Part shown: positions 25,431 through 33,553 of the stretch, one piece after another
Position numbering within the stretch: position 1 is the stretch's first letter
Layout: every line of letters begins with the position of its first letter
From: Rhizobium sp. CFBP 8762
GTDB lineage: Bacteria > Pseudomonadota > Alphaproteobacteria > Rhizobiales > Rhizobiaceae
DNA length: 64,000 nt
Assembly: GCF_014841565.1 (NCBI RefSeq)
Contig: NZ_JACYUD010000007.1
Coordinates: 230,356-294,355 of the forward strand
Direction of reading: 5' to 3'
Program-made: the position numbers and the translations under genes
Notes under the pieces: generated by a model
Told to the model about the DNA's origin: nothing
What the model saw: the letters and a program-made list of their open reading frames with translations, nothing else
Database searches by the model: none

Positions 25431-26223
25431 GGCCAATCTCCTCCACAAAGCGCCTGACAGTATCGGCAAACGGCTGAGGCCGTGCCAGCGGATGAAAATG
25501 CGCGCCTTCAAGCCGCGTGAACCGGGCGCCGGCAACCGCATCCGCAATGGCAGCGGACAGAGCGGGCGGGGTCAGAATATCCTGGTTCGCCGCAATCACA
25601 TGGACAGGCGCATGCAACCGCTTCAGATCCTCCAGCCGGTCATGATCGAGCAGCATTCTCAACCGCGCCGCTGTCACAGGCAAAGGCTTCAGCGCGACGG
25701 CCGCCTTGGCGACCGCCTCGGACAACTGTTCAGCCTGTTGCGTCAGAAAGATTTCCTCATGGCCGAGCACATGGGTCAGACGTTGATAGGCTTCCGTCAA
25801 CCCCTTTTCGATGAGGTCAATGCGGGCCAGAAACAGGTTGCGGAAGCGCTCATCCGCCCGCGCCCAGGAACTGCTGATCGTGTAGCTCAAGCCGATATCG
25901 GGATGGTCGAGCGCCAATGTCTGTGCAACCGCGCCTCCGGTGGAATGACCAACGACATGGACGGCGCGATTGTGCAACCGAACGATGCCTGCAACATCGG
26001 CAGCGATGCGGCCAATGGAATAGGTGCCGGTTGGGCGATCACTGCGCCCGGCGCCGCGGTGATCCACCACGATCAGAACGAAGTCGTCCTGAAGCACATC
26101 GACCACGCCGCGCCAGAAGCGCCCGTCGCCGCCCAGACCCGGTATCAGCACCAGTGCCGGGCCATGCTGGCCGTACACATCATAATAAATCCGGCATCCG
26201 TCGTCGGCGGTATAGAGCGCCAT
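25417..26223 (-). CDS. Alpha/beta-hydrolase
   Basis: This 268-residue alpha/beta-hydrolase has an oxyanion strand VLIPGLGGDGRFW, an acidic HRGAGRSD turn, the nucleophile elbow VGHSTGGAV (Ser 94) and a C-terminal catalytic His in LEGAHFHPLARP. Such enzymes cleave esters, lactones, or C-C bonds of diketones (MhpC/BphD type). Its ATG overlaps the stop of the aspartate-dehydrogenase-like gene (TAATG), and its 3' end overlaps the B12 protein gene, so they are coupled. The substrate is unknown. A lactone or thioester of the pathway is likely. Confidence 0.85.
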   Translation of the reverse strand: MALYTADDGCRIYYDVYGQHGPALVLIPGLGGDGRFWRGVVDVLQDDFVLIVVDHRGAGRSDRPTGTYSIGRIAADVAGIVRLHNRAVHVVGHSTGGAVAQTLALDHPDIGLSYTISSSWARADERFRNLFLARIDLIEKGLTEAYQRLTHVLGHEEIFLTQQAEQLSEAVAKAAVALKPLPVTAARLRMLLDHDRLEDLKRLHAPVHVIAANQDILTPPALSAAIADAVAGARFTRLEGAHFHPLARPQPFADTVRRFVEEIGHDED

Positions 26224-27014
26224 TACAGCCCTGCCTTTCCGGCCAGAACCGTGCGGATAGCGGCTGCGAGGCTGTGTGCCGTCATCGCCGACGTCTTGGG
26301 ATTGTCGGCAGAAGCCGCATTGGCAAAGCGGAACTGAGCGGTTCCGGCAGCGCTTTCGATCTCAAGCTCATGGATATTGGTGTCGATGGCGGGATCGGCG
26401 ATGACGACCACGGTAACAAGCGCAGGACTAGCCGTGAGCGTGGCCGCATAGGCGGCATTCAGGTTTTTCGGGTAGCGCTGCGCGGCCGCGCGCGGCGAGC
26501 CCTCAAACAGCACGACCGGTGCATCGGGCCGAGACAGGCCGAGTGCGGTGAGTTCCGCCTGCCATGCCGCCACGGGCTTGCGCTGGATATACCGCACGCG
26601 CGTGTCCTCAAGCGGAGCCACGGCGGCGAGATAATCCAGGCCGCCAATAGCCCCCGAGGGAATGATGATGCGCGTGGTAGACGAGGCCGTGGCACGGGCG
26701 ATGTCTGCTTCTATCGTCTCATCAGCCAGTGCGCCGATGGATGCGACAATAACGGGGATACCTGAACGCAGCAGCGCGGGCACGTAGGCCGCAACGCTGG
26801 CCTGTCCGGCTGCCTCGATCACCACCAAGGGGCGACAGGTGGCCATCTCCTGCGCAGACGTGACCACCGTCATCCCATCCGGCACAGATGTGCGGGACAT
26901 GTCACGCAGCAGAACCACCCAGGAGACAGTCTCGTCTTTCAGGGCAGCGACAGTCTCACGCGCCAGCGCACCGTAGCCGATCAGCCCGACAATGGCAGGG
27001 TCTCGCCGCGTCAT
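26223..27014 (-). CDS. L-aspartate dehydrogenase-like protein (NadX family)
   Basis: This 263-residue protein has an N-terminal Rossmann segment IVGLIGYGALARETVAAL and the family core IIIPSGAIGGLDYLAA followed by RYPKNLNAAYAATLTASP, the substrate-site motifs of L-aspartate dehydrogenase. These enzymes catalyse reversible NAD(P)-dependent deamination of aspartate to oxaloacetate. There are no NAD biosynthesis genes nearby, so here it more likely acts on a pathway amino acid or imine. It lies four bases after the cupin gene stop and overlaps the hydrolase start. Confidence 0.83.
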   Translation of the reverse strand: MTRRDPAIVGLIGYGALARETVAALKDETVSWVVLLRDMSRTSVPDGMTVVTSAQEMATCRPLVVIEAAGQASVAAYVPALLRSGIPVIVASIGALADETIEADIARATASSTTRIIIPSGAIGGLDYLAAVAPLEDTRVRYIQRKPVAAWQAELTALGLSRPDAPVVLFEGSPRAAAQRYPKNLNAAYAATLTASPALVTVVVIADPAIDTNIHELEIESAAGTAQFRFANAASADNPKTSAMTAHSLAAAIRTVLAGKAGL

Positions 27015-27017
27015 GGG

Positions 27018-27554
27018 TCAGCCGCCTTGGCTCGTCGGGTCGAATTTATCCGGCAAGTCGGTTCCGAAGACGGTTTGCCGCTCGATCTCCAGAACATTGT
27101 CTGGCCGGGGAAAATTGGAGGGAACACGGTCTCCGGCCTTGCGTGGCTTGCCGATCAGCCGGAAAAAATCCTCCAGCCCGTTCGGGACGATCAGCCAGAC
27201 CCAGCGAAGCGTCGTCTCGCCATCATTGATAAACATATGGCGCACGTTGCGCGGAAGGAAAATGGCGCTGTCAGGCCCCATCGGGTACTCCGTCCCGTCG
27301 ATGACGGCGCGGCCATGACCTTCGATCACATACACCGCCTCTTCATTGCGGTCATGCGTATGCTCGCGCACATAGCCGCCGGGGGCGACCGACTGCGTGC
27401 CCATGCCGAACGGATTTTCCATGCCGACAATGTGGGGGGCCAGCGCCACATCCACATGACCGTTGGCCGGAACCGGCTGCCAATAGCTTTCGCGTGTCTC
27501 CGGCCCGCCGATATAAACGCCATGGGCCTGTGTGTGAGGACTGTCGTTCGTCAT
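27018..27554 (-). CDS. Cupin-domain protein
   Basis: This 178-residue protein has a single cupin barrel. The first metal motif reads GGYVREHTHDRNEEAVYVIEG (His, His, Glu) and the second PRNVRHMFINDG (His). Such proteins bind a divalent metal and act as dioxygenases, isomerases, or simple ligand binders. It is the second gene of the operon, 43 bp after the flavoprotein gene and 3 bp before the NadX-like gene. Nothing indicates a specific reaction. Confidence 0.82.
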   Translation of the reverse strand: MTNDSPHTQAHGVYIGGPETRESYWQPVPANGHVDVALAPHIVGMENPFGMGTQSVAPGGYVREHTHDRNEEAVYVIEGHGRAVIDGTEYPMGPDSAIFLPRNVRHMFINDGETTLRWVWLIVPNGLEDFFRLIGKPRKAGDRVPSNFPRPDNVLEIERQTVFGTDLPDKFDPTSQGG

Positions 27555-27597
27555 GGTGCTTCTTTCCTTGTTACCGCTGGCGGAAAGTAAACCCGCT

Positions 27598-29199
27598 CTA
27601 CTGGTTCTGTCTCAAAATCGTTTCTGCCGAAATGTAACCCCAGGTCAGGTTGGGACCGAGCGTTGTTCCCGCACCGACCGCCCGCGTTCCAATCGGGTTT
27701 GCCATGGCAAGCCCGGCTGCATAGAGACCGGACACGATGGAGCCATCTTCGCGCAGCACCTGCCCGGAGGCATTGGTGCGTGCACCGCCCTTGGTGCCGA
27801 TGATCGAGCGATTGACGGACAGGCCTACATAGGGGGGCTTGTCAATCGGGTACAGGCGCGCCACGCCGCCGTCCTTCTTCTGCTCCCATGCCGGTTCGCC
27901 GCGGTGAAAATCTTCGTCACGGCCTTTGGCGCACAGGGCGTTCCAGCGGGCAATCGAGTCCTTCAGCTTTTGGGCGGGAAGGCTGAGCAACGCGGCAAGC
28001 TCTTCAATCGTGTCGGCTTTCTTCACCCAGTCGCGCTCATAGGAGGCATACCAGCGAAACGCTGGCGAGGATTGCAGGAACCGATGGTCCCCGACCAGAT
28101 AGCACGGCAAATGAACCGGCGCGCCGTCAGCGTCGCGCGCGTCCAGTGCCTCGCCGATGTTGAAGGTCGCCTCACTGATGAAGCGTTCTGCATGGCGATT
28201 GACGACGATGGAATGCGGCTCGTAGAGGAAGTTGATCGGCAGACCATACCGCTTGCCCTCGTAGCGGGTGGGCAGGCAGACATAGACATTGGCCTGATCC
28301 ATCCGCTCGAGATGGGCACCCACGGAGGCCGCCAGCTTCTGGCCATCGCCTTCATTGCTCGAAGGGGTGCCTATCCGGTCCAGAGGGCCGGGAAAATGCT
28401 TTTCCCGCATCTCTTTGTCCCACTCAAAGCCCCCGGACGCGATCACGACCCCCCGCTTGGCGGTGATGGTCTGGCGCTGGCCGTTGTGTTCGGTTTCCAC
28501 CGCCGTCACCCGTCCGGCATCGTCCTGCACCAGTGCGACGGCGCGGGTCGACAGGCGAAAGGTTACACCGGCATCGAGACAACCCCGGATCAGGCCGGTC
28601 ATCAGTGCAGTGCCCTGCCCACCGGAGTTGGTCAGCCACCGCCACAGCAATTTCGGCCACACTTTCAGCCCGGCGCGCACCGGATGATGGTAGATGTCGA
28701 GGTCGACACTTTCCTGATAAGTGAAAATATGCGGCAAGGTGGAGCGCCGGATCCGCTTGGCGTACTTGCCCACCAGCCTGCGGCTGAGTGGCATGGGCGA
28801 TACCATTCGCCCATATTTCTTGCCGCCGGGAGCCTCCACATAGGGGTCCGGCTCATCGATCAGGCGAAAATCAATCGGCGTATTGTCCGAGAGGAAACGC
28901 AGCATCGCCGGGGCATTCTCGACAAAAGCGCGGTGGCGTGCGCCCTCCGCCTCATGCCAGTCATCGGGCTGTACGGCCCGCAGATACGCAATGGCATCCT
29001 CCTTGCTGTCTGTTACCCCCGCCTCAAGCGCAATATGGTTCGCCGGTATCCAGACGCCGGAGCCGGACATGGCCGAGGTGCCGCCCAGCCACTCGCTTTT
29101 CTCCAGCGCGATAACCTTGAGCCCACCTCTTGCTGCGCGCAAGGCTGCCGAACAGGCAGCAGACCCGGTTCCGATAACGACAACATCAAAGGCGTCCAT
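27598..29199 (-). CDS. FAD-dependent dehydrogenase of the fumarate reductase/ketosteroid dehydrogenase type
   Basis: This 533-residue flavoprotein runs from the ATG at 29199 (GGGGACGAG upstream). The FAD site DVVVIGTGSAACSAALRA, EKSEWLGGTSAMSGSGVWIP, GVVIASGGFEWD and the C-terminal GAGTTLGPNLTWGYISAE are the conserved blocks of the succinate dehydrogenase/fumarate reductase flavoprotein superfamily including KstD. These enzymes add or remove hydrogen across a C-C bond next to a carbonyl. It is the first gene of the operon that ends with the B12 protein. A GntR operator lies 59-73 bp upstream of its start. Confidence 0.87.
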   Translation of the reverse strand: MDAFDVVVIGTGSAACSAALRAARGGLKVIALEKSEWLGGTSAMSGSGVWIPANHIALEAGVTDSKEDAIAYLRAVQPDDWHEAEGARHRAFVENAPAMLRFLSDNTPIDFRLIDEPDPYVEAPGGKKYGRMVSPMPLSRRLVGKYAKRIRRSTLPHIFTYQESVDLDIYHHPVRAGLKVWPKLLWRWLTNSGGQGTALMTGLIRGCLDAGVTFRLSTRAVALVQDDAGRVTAVETEHNGQRQTITAKRGVVIASGGFEWDKEMREKHFPGPLDRIGTPSSNEGDGQKLAASVGAHLERMDQANVYVCLPTRYEGKRYGLPINFLYEPHSIVVNRHAERFISEATFNIGEALDARDADGAPVHLPCYLVGDHRFLQSSPAFRWYASYERDWVKKADTIEELAALLSLPAQKLKDSIARWNALCAKGRDEDFHRGEPAWEQKKDGGVARLYPIDKPPYVGLSVNRSIIGTKGGARTNASGQVLREDGSIVSGLYAAGLAMANPIGTRAVGAGTTLGPNLTWGYISAETILRQNQ

Positions 29200-29257
29200 T
29201 GGCTCGTCCCCACGATTTTTCAGCACTATAGGACGATCTTGGCAAATCTGTCTACGT

Positions 29258-29272
29258 ATGTGTCGACACTTT
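29258..29272. promoter_or_regulatory. GntR operator O4, upstream of the flavoprotein operon
   Basis: ATGTGTCGACACTTT contains the GTGTCGACAC palindrome shared with the sites at 18696, 19602 and 23628. It is 59 bp upstream of the flavoprotein start and in the spacer behind the second gntR gene. Confidence 0.7.
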
Positions 29273-29325
29273 TATGACGTGAAATCTGACAGGTGGGTTT
29301 TACGGTGTGGAAAGCGTGGCAAATC

Positions 29326-30057
29326 CTACCGCTGCGCCTTTTGGCGGCGTTCTGTCCCCTGTGCTTCGATCATATCCAGAAGCGTATCGGCAGCGAAGTT
29401 GATGTCAATGACGACGGCACTTGCGAGGCGCTCGGGATCGCGCGAATGCAGCGCGCGCACCATGGTGTGATGGTTGTTGATCCCCTGATCCATCTGGCCG
29501 AAGCTCGGGTAAATGACGTTCAAGTATGAACTGTTCATCATCCAGCGTTTTTCGATCATGCGCACCAGTTCGCTCATCCCGCTGGCACGGTAGATGGCAA
29601 AGTGGAACTCCCAGTTCAGTTCCATGACAGACGCATAATCCTTGCGCTCGTTTGCCGCCACCATCAGGTCGTTGATGCGGGAGATGTGGGCTATATCCTC
29701 GTCGGTAATGCGCAAGGCCGCCTCCCGCGCCGCCAGCGCTTCCAGCGCGGTGCGGATTTTCGTCAGTTCGACAATGCGTTCGCTCGTCAGTGTCGGCAGA
29801 TACACCGATCCGTTGGACCGCATTTCCAGAATGCCTTCGGCCGCGAGATTGTAGAGCGCTTCCCGCGCCGGTGTCAGGCTGACATCCAGCGCAGCCGCCA
29901 CGGCCCGGATCGTCAGTTTCTGGCCCGGTTTAAAACGGCCCGCCATGATGGCACTGGCCAGTTGCGTGCGAACCTGCTGGCCAAGAGTTTCGCTCCGGCC
30001 AATCGGCGCCATGTCTACCCCGGCCAGCGAACCCTCCGCCCCCTTTTTCTCGTTCAT
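29326..30057 (-). CDS. Second GntR-family regulator, FCD subgroup
   Basis: This 243-residue regulator runs from the ATG at 30057 (MNEKKGAEG). HTH elements are TLGQQVRTQLASAIMAGRFKPG, LTIRAVAAALDVSLTPAREAL and GILEMRSNGSVYLPTL. An FCD domain with ELTKIRTALEALAAREAA and HHTMVRALHSRDPERLASAV follows. It is divergent from the acoA-like gene across 160 bp that hold an AT-rich palindrome different in sequence from the GTCGAC sites, so it most likely governs the aco-like operon. It is not a close copy of the first GntR. Confidence 0.87.
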   Translation of the reverse strand: MNEKKGAEGSLAGVDMAPIGRSETLGQQVRTQLASAIMAGRFKPGQKLTIRAVAAALDVSLTPAREALYNLAAEGILEMRSNGSVYLPTLTSERIVELTKIRTALEALAAREAALRITDEDIAHISRINDLMVAANERKDYASVMELNWEFHFAIYRASGMSELVRMIEKRWMMNSSYLNVIYPSFGQMDQGINNHHTMVRALHSRDPERLASAVVIDINFAADTLLDMIEAQGTERRQKAQR

Positions 30058-30090
30058 TCTGCCTCTCGCCGCTCGTCCGTTCTCTGTCGT

Positions 30091-30098
30091 TGTATACA
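30091..30098. promoter_or_regulatory. Small palindrome TGTATACA in the gntR/aco spacer
   Basis: TGTATACA is a perfect 8-bp palindrome 34 bp upstream of the second gntR start. T-G-T-A-(N)-T-A-C-A half-sites are typical of FCD-type GntR operators, so it may be an autoregulatory site. The support is weak because the element is short. Confidence 0.3.
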
Positions 30099-30174
30099 GG
30101 AGAAATGGTGGCCCGTGCAGTCCACCATCTGAGGTCCGTGACGTTCTCGATGAAAAACGCGTTGCAGACCAATG

Positions 30175-30205
30175 CTCAATTTGATATTTGTTATAACAAA
30201 TTGAG
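30175..30205. promoter_or_regulatory. Nested palindromes just upstream of the acoA-like gene (probable GntR operator)
   Basis: ATTTGTTATAACAAAT (30186-30201) is a perfect 16-bp palindrome. It is nested with an outer inverted repeat CTCAATTTG (30175-30183) / CAAATTGAG (30197-30205). It ends 12 bp before the acoA-like start, where bound protein would block transcription or ribosome access. The second GntR protein is the natural candidate. Confidence 0.65.
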
Positions 30206-30217
30206 GGTGAGGCTGAA

Positions 30218-31192
30218 ATGAAAAACACGCCATCGACGGACGAACTGAAGGATATGCATCACAAAATGGTGGTGACGCGCGAGTTGGAGGAAGTGCTGGG
30301 CGTCTATGCCAAGGAGGGCAAGACGCGCGGGCCGATCCACCGGTGTGATGGTCAGGAAGCTGTGGGCGTCGGGGCCTGCGCCGCCTTGCGCACCGATGAT
30401 TATGTCTGCACCACCCATCGCGGCCACCACGTTTATGTGGGCAAGGGTTTGACAGCCCACGGCATCGTGGCCGAAATCTTTGGGCGGGAAACCGGCTATT
30501 GCAAAGGCCGGGGCGGCCATATGCTGCTAGGGGACGTGACCACCGGCATGCTGGGCGGAAATGCCATTGTGGGCGCGGGCATTCCTGCCGCCACCGGCAT
30601 GGCGCTTTCCATTCAGATTCTGAAGCAGGACCGGGTCGCCATGGTTGTCTTCGGCGACGGCGCGGCCCAGACCGGCATCTGCCACGAGGCCATGAACATG
30701 GCGGGCCTGTGGAAACTGCCGGTCATCTTCGTTCTGGAAAACAATGAATACGGGCTGACCGTGCGCCACGACGTGCAATCCCCGGTTGCGGATTTGAGCA
30801 TCCGGGCCGCCGGTTATGCCATGCCGGGTGAAATTGTTGATGGAAACGATGTCGAGGCCGTCTATCGTGCCGTGGCGCTTGCGAGTGAACGGGCACGCCG
30901 CGGCGAAGGCCCCTCGCTGATCGAGGCAAAAACCTACCGTATCAAGGGGTTTTCAACCTCAGATATGGGCGGCTATCAATCGGAAGAGGAAATGGCACCC
31001 TGGCTGGCCCGCGATCCGATCCAGCGCTCGGCTGAAAAACTTGTTGCGCTCGTCGGTGCCGACACGGTTGCCGCTATTGAGGCTGCCGCCCGTGCCGAGG
31101 TTGCGTCCGCGTTTGAAACTGCCTTGTCGGACCCCTTCCCTGTCTTTGAAACACATGCCCCTTCGGCCGCCTATTCGGAGTTCACGCCATGA
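30218..31192 (+). CDS. Thiamine-diphosphate-dependent dehydrogenase E1 alpha subunit (AcoA/PdhA type)
   Basis: This 324-residue E1 alpha protein has the ThDP motif GDGAAQTG (GDG at 146-148) through ENN (Asn 175-176), the expected spacing. Other family blocks are HRCDGQEAVGVGACAAL, THRGHHVYVGKG and CKGRGGHMLLGD. It decarboxylates a 2-oxo acid or cleaves an acyloin and passes the acyl group to lipoyl-E2. The architecture of the third gene (lipoyl domain fused to a hydrolase) favours an acetoin dehydrogenase-like complex over pyruvate dehydrogenase. It overlaps the E1 beta gene by four bases. Confidence 0.88.
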   Translation: MKNTPSTDELKDMHHKMVVTRELEEVLGVYAKEGKTRGPIHRCDGQEAVGVGACAALRTDDYVCTTHRGHHVYVGKGLTAHGIVAEIFGRETGYCKGRGGHMLLGDVTTGMLGGNAIVGAGIPAATGMALSIQILKQDRVAMVVFGDGAAQTGICHEAMNMAGLWKLPVIFVLENNEYGLTVRHDVQSPVADLSIRAAGYAMPGEIVDGNDVEAVYRAVALASERARRGEGPSLIEAKTYRIKGFSTSDMGGYQSEEEMAPWLARDPIQRSAEKLVALVGADTVAAIEAAARAEVASAFETALSDPFPVFETHAPSAAYSEFTP

Positions 31193-32166
31193 CCTTGATG
31201 CGCTATGCAGAAGCGTTGAATGCCGCCCTGCGGGAGGAAATGCAGCGCGACCCGACCGTGTTCATGTTTGGCGAGGATATTGGCCGCTATGGCGGCGTGT
31301 TCAAGGTTTCCAAGGGGTTGCGCGACGAGTTCGGCGATGCGCGCGTGCGCGACACGCCGATTTCCGAACAGGCGATGACCGCCATGGCGGTGACGGCGGC
31401 CATGTCCGGCACGCGTCCAATTCTTGAAATCATGTATGCCGATTTTCTGCCGCTGACACTGGATGCGCTCGTCAATCAGGCCTCCGTTTTCACCTATCTC
31501 TGGGAAGGTCAGGTTGAGATTCCCTTTGTCTTGCGCACGCAAGGCGGCGGCGGCGTGGGCACGGGTGCCCAGCACGCAAAAAGCTTGGACGCCATGGTCT
31601 GCCATATTCCCGGCCTCAAGGTGGTGGCCCCGGCAACTCCTGCCGATGCCAAGGGTCTGCTGAAATCGGCCATTCGCGATAGCCAGCCGGTCGTATTTCT
31701 GGAGCACAAGCTGCTTTACAACACGCGCGGCGAGGTGCCGGACGGCGACGATGTGCTGGTGCCGATCGGCAAGGCGCGAACCGTGCTGGAGGGTCGGCAT
31801 GTCTCTATCTTCGCATCGTCCAAAATGGTGATCGAAGCCGAGAATGCCGCCAAATTGCTGGCACAGGACGGGATCGAGGCCGAGGTGATCGATCTGCGCA
31901 CGCTTCGCCCGCTGGATCTGGAATCCATTCGCCGGTCCATCGCCAAAACCCATCATGCTGTCGTGGTCAATGAAGGGTGGACCTTCTGCGGTTACGCATC
32001 CGAGCTGTCGGCCACCATTATGGAATATTGTTTCGACGATCTGGATGCGCCCGTCCAGCGCGTTGCCATGCCGGACATGGCCATTCCTTATTCCGAGCCG
32101 CTGGAAATGGCCGTTTTGCCAAATGCCATCAAGATTGCCGCAGCGGCCAGAAAAGCTATCGCCTAA
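31189..32166 (+). CDS. E1 beta subunit of the same complex (AcoB/PdhB type)
   Basis: This 325-residue protein has the transketolase-like pyrimidine domain: FMFGEDIGRYGGVFKVSKGL, RVRDTPISEQAMTAMAV with the conserved Glu for ThDP activation, and EIMYADFLPL, then the C-terminal transketolase domain. It forms the alpha2beta2 E1 with the preceding gene, to which it is coupled by an ATGA overlap. The substrate, probably a 2,3-diketone/acyloin or branched 2-oxo acid, is not set by sequence. Confidence 0.88.
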   Translation: MTLMRYAEALNAALREEMQRDPTVFMFGEDIGRYGGVFKVSKGLRDEFGDARVRDTPISEQAMTAMAVTAAMSGTRPILEIMYADFLPLTLDALVNQASVFTYLWEGQVEIPFVLRTQGGGGVGTGAQHAKSLDAMVCHIPGLKVVAPATPADAKGLLKSAIRDSQPVVFLEHKLLYNTRGEVPDGDDVLVPIGKARTVLEGRHVSIFASSKMVIEAENAAKLLAQDGIEAEVIDLRTLRPLDLESIRRSIAKTHHAVVVNEGWTFCGYASELSATIMEYCFDDLDAPVQRVAMPDMAIPYSEPLEMAVLPNAIKIAAAARKAIA

Positions 32167-32212
32167 CGCATAATCCGACCGGAGTAAAACGAGGATCGAC
32201 ACGATTATGCGT
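32166..32212. repeat. Palindromic repeat between the E1 beta and E2 genes
   Basis: ACGCATAATC (32166-32175) is the exact inverse of GATTATGCGT (32203-32212), with 27 bp between. It resembles rhizobial intergenic palindromes that begin GCATAATCC. It lies inside the aco-like operon and could act as an mRNA hairpin between E1 and E2. Confidence 0.6.
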
Positions 32213-32242
32213 CAAAACCAAGAGTGAGAGCCGGAGACCAAT

Positions 32243-33544
32243 ATGGCAACGCCGATAACCGCAGGTGCCGTCGCTGGCGAATATATGGAAACGCTCGTCA
32301 TCGTGGAATGGCGGGTCGGCGTGGGCGACGCCGTCAATAAGGGCGATGTGCTGCTGACGATCGAAACCGCCAAGGCCGCCGTAGACGTGGAAGCGCCCGA
32401 TACAGGCGTGATCAGCGCAATTTTTGCCAGCGCGGAAAGCGAAGTTCCCGCTGCCGCCGTTCTCTGCCTCATCGGCAAGGACGTGACGGATGTGAGCTAT
32501 GGTGACGCGCCTGCAAAAGCGGCGGAGAACGCGGCTTCCGCGCCTCAACCATACCCTGTCGCTCCGCTTGCAACGGAGCAAGCGCCGCGCACCCCGGCGG
32601 GTGGGCGGATCATCGCCAGCCCTGCCGCACGGCGGGCCGCCCGTGCGGCCGGTATCGACCTTGCCACGGTATCGCCCACCAGCGTCTCCGGTCGCATCAA
32701 GCTGCGCGATGTGGCCAGCGCCACGTACCAGACCGCGCCGCTGCAAGCGCCAAACCTGTCTATGGGCCTGCCGCCTGATGAACGGGGTCTGTTGAAGGTG
32801 CACCGCAGCGGGCCACCGGATGGGGCGCCAATCTTTTTTCTGCACGGCTTTGCCAGCGATTCATCCTCCTGGTATCCGCTGGATCGCCAGTTGGCGAAGG
32901 ACCACCCGGTCTACCGCATGGATTTGCCCAACCATGGCAGCTCTCCCAAACGCCAGATCAAGGATTTCACCGCACTGGTCAAGGACGTGCGGGATGCCTT
33001 TGACGCCCTTGATCTTGAGGGTGCGCATGTTATCGGCCATTCGCTGGGTGGTGCGCTGGCGCTGGCGCTGGCCGACACCCGCGCACCCCGCATTGCATCG
33101 CTCACCCTGTTTGCGCCGGGGGGCCTTGGCCCCAAAATCAACAGCGACTTCATCGATGGTATTGCCGCAGCCTCCCGGCCTGCAAGTCTGGAAGCCTGGC
33201 TGAAAGTCATGGTTTCCGATCAACGCCTGATTGATCCGGCCTTCGTCAATGCGGCGTTTGCAGCACGGACACAGGCGGAGCTTAGGTCGGCACAGGTGCA
33301 TATGGGCAAAACCCTGTTTGCCGATCAGACCCAGAGCTTCAACCTCGTGTCGGCGCTGCACCGGCTGGAATGCCCGACGCGGATCGTCTGGGGCCGCAAA
33401 GACCGGATTCTGGACTGGCATGACGCGCTTCAGGCACCGGGCCATATCGGCCTGCATCTGCTGGAAGGCGTCGGCCATGTCCCGCATCTCGAAGCCCCGG
33501 ATATTTCACGCGCCATCATCCGGTCGCTGATCAAATCTGTTTGA
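32243..33544 (+). CDS. E2 acyltransferase of AcoC type: lipoyl domain, E3-binding domain and alpha/beta-hydrolase
   Basis: This 433-residue protein has an N-terminal lipoyl domain with the lipoylated Lys in TIETAKAAVDV (Lys 44). A peripheral subunit-binding domain is at about 124-157 (IIASPAARRAARAAGIDL ... SGRIKLRDV), and a C-terminal alpha/beta-hydrolase has HGFASDSSSW, nucleophile elbow GHSLGGAL (Ser 267) and a C-terminal GVGHVPHLE His. Replacement of the usual CAT-like catalytic domain by a hydrolase is the mark of AcoC in acetoin dehydrogenase. The E3-binding domain implies a lipoamide dehydrogenase, but none is encoded in the window. Confidence 0.9.
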   Translation: MATPITAGAVAGEYMETLVIVEWRVGVGDAVNKGDVLLTIETAKAAVDVEAPDTGVISAIFASAESEVPAAAVLCLIGKDVTDVSYGDAPAKAAENAASAPQPYPVAPLATEQAPRTPAGGRIIASPAARRAARAAGIDLATVSPTSVSGRIKLRDVASATYQTAPLQAPNLSMGLPPDERGLLKVHRSGPPDGAPIFFLHGFASDSSSWYPLDRQLAKDHPVYRMDLPNHGSSPKRQIKDFTALVKDVRDAFDALDLEGAHVIGHSLGGALALALADTRAPRIASLTLFAPGGLGPKINSDFIDGIAAASRPASLEAWLKVMVSDQRLIDPAFVNAAFAARTQAELRSAQVHMGKTLFADQTQSFNLVSALHRLECPTRIVWGRKDRILDWHDALQAPGHIGLHLLEGVGHVPHLEAPDISRAIIRSLIKSV

Positions 33545-33553
33545 GCGCCTCTG

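Noticed and set aside
25431..25547. Longer start for the B12 protein (25547)
   Set aside because: The extra residues overlap the hydrolase gene in another frame and are Arg-rich; the ATG at 25430 follows GGAGGAGATT.
28696..28710. GGTCGACACTTTC inside the flavoprotein gene as a fifth GntR operator
   Set aside because: Only one half matches and it is inside coding sequence, so chance similarity is likely.
27553..29277. 574-aa + strand frame opposite the flavoprotein gene
   Set aside because: It is a shadow frame of the GC-rich flavoprotein gene; no motif or signal supports it.
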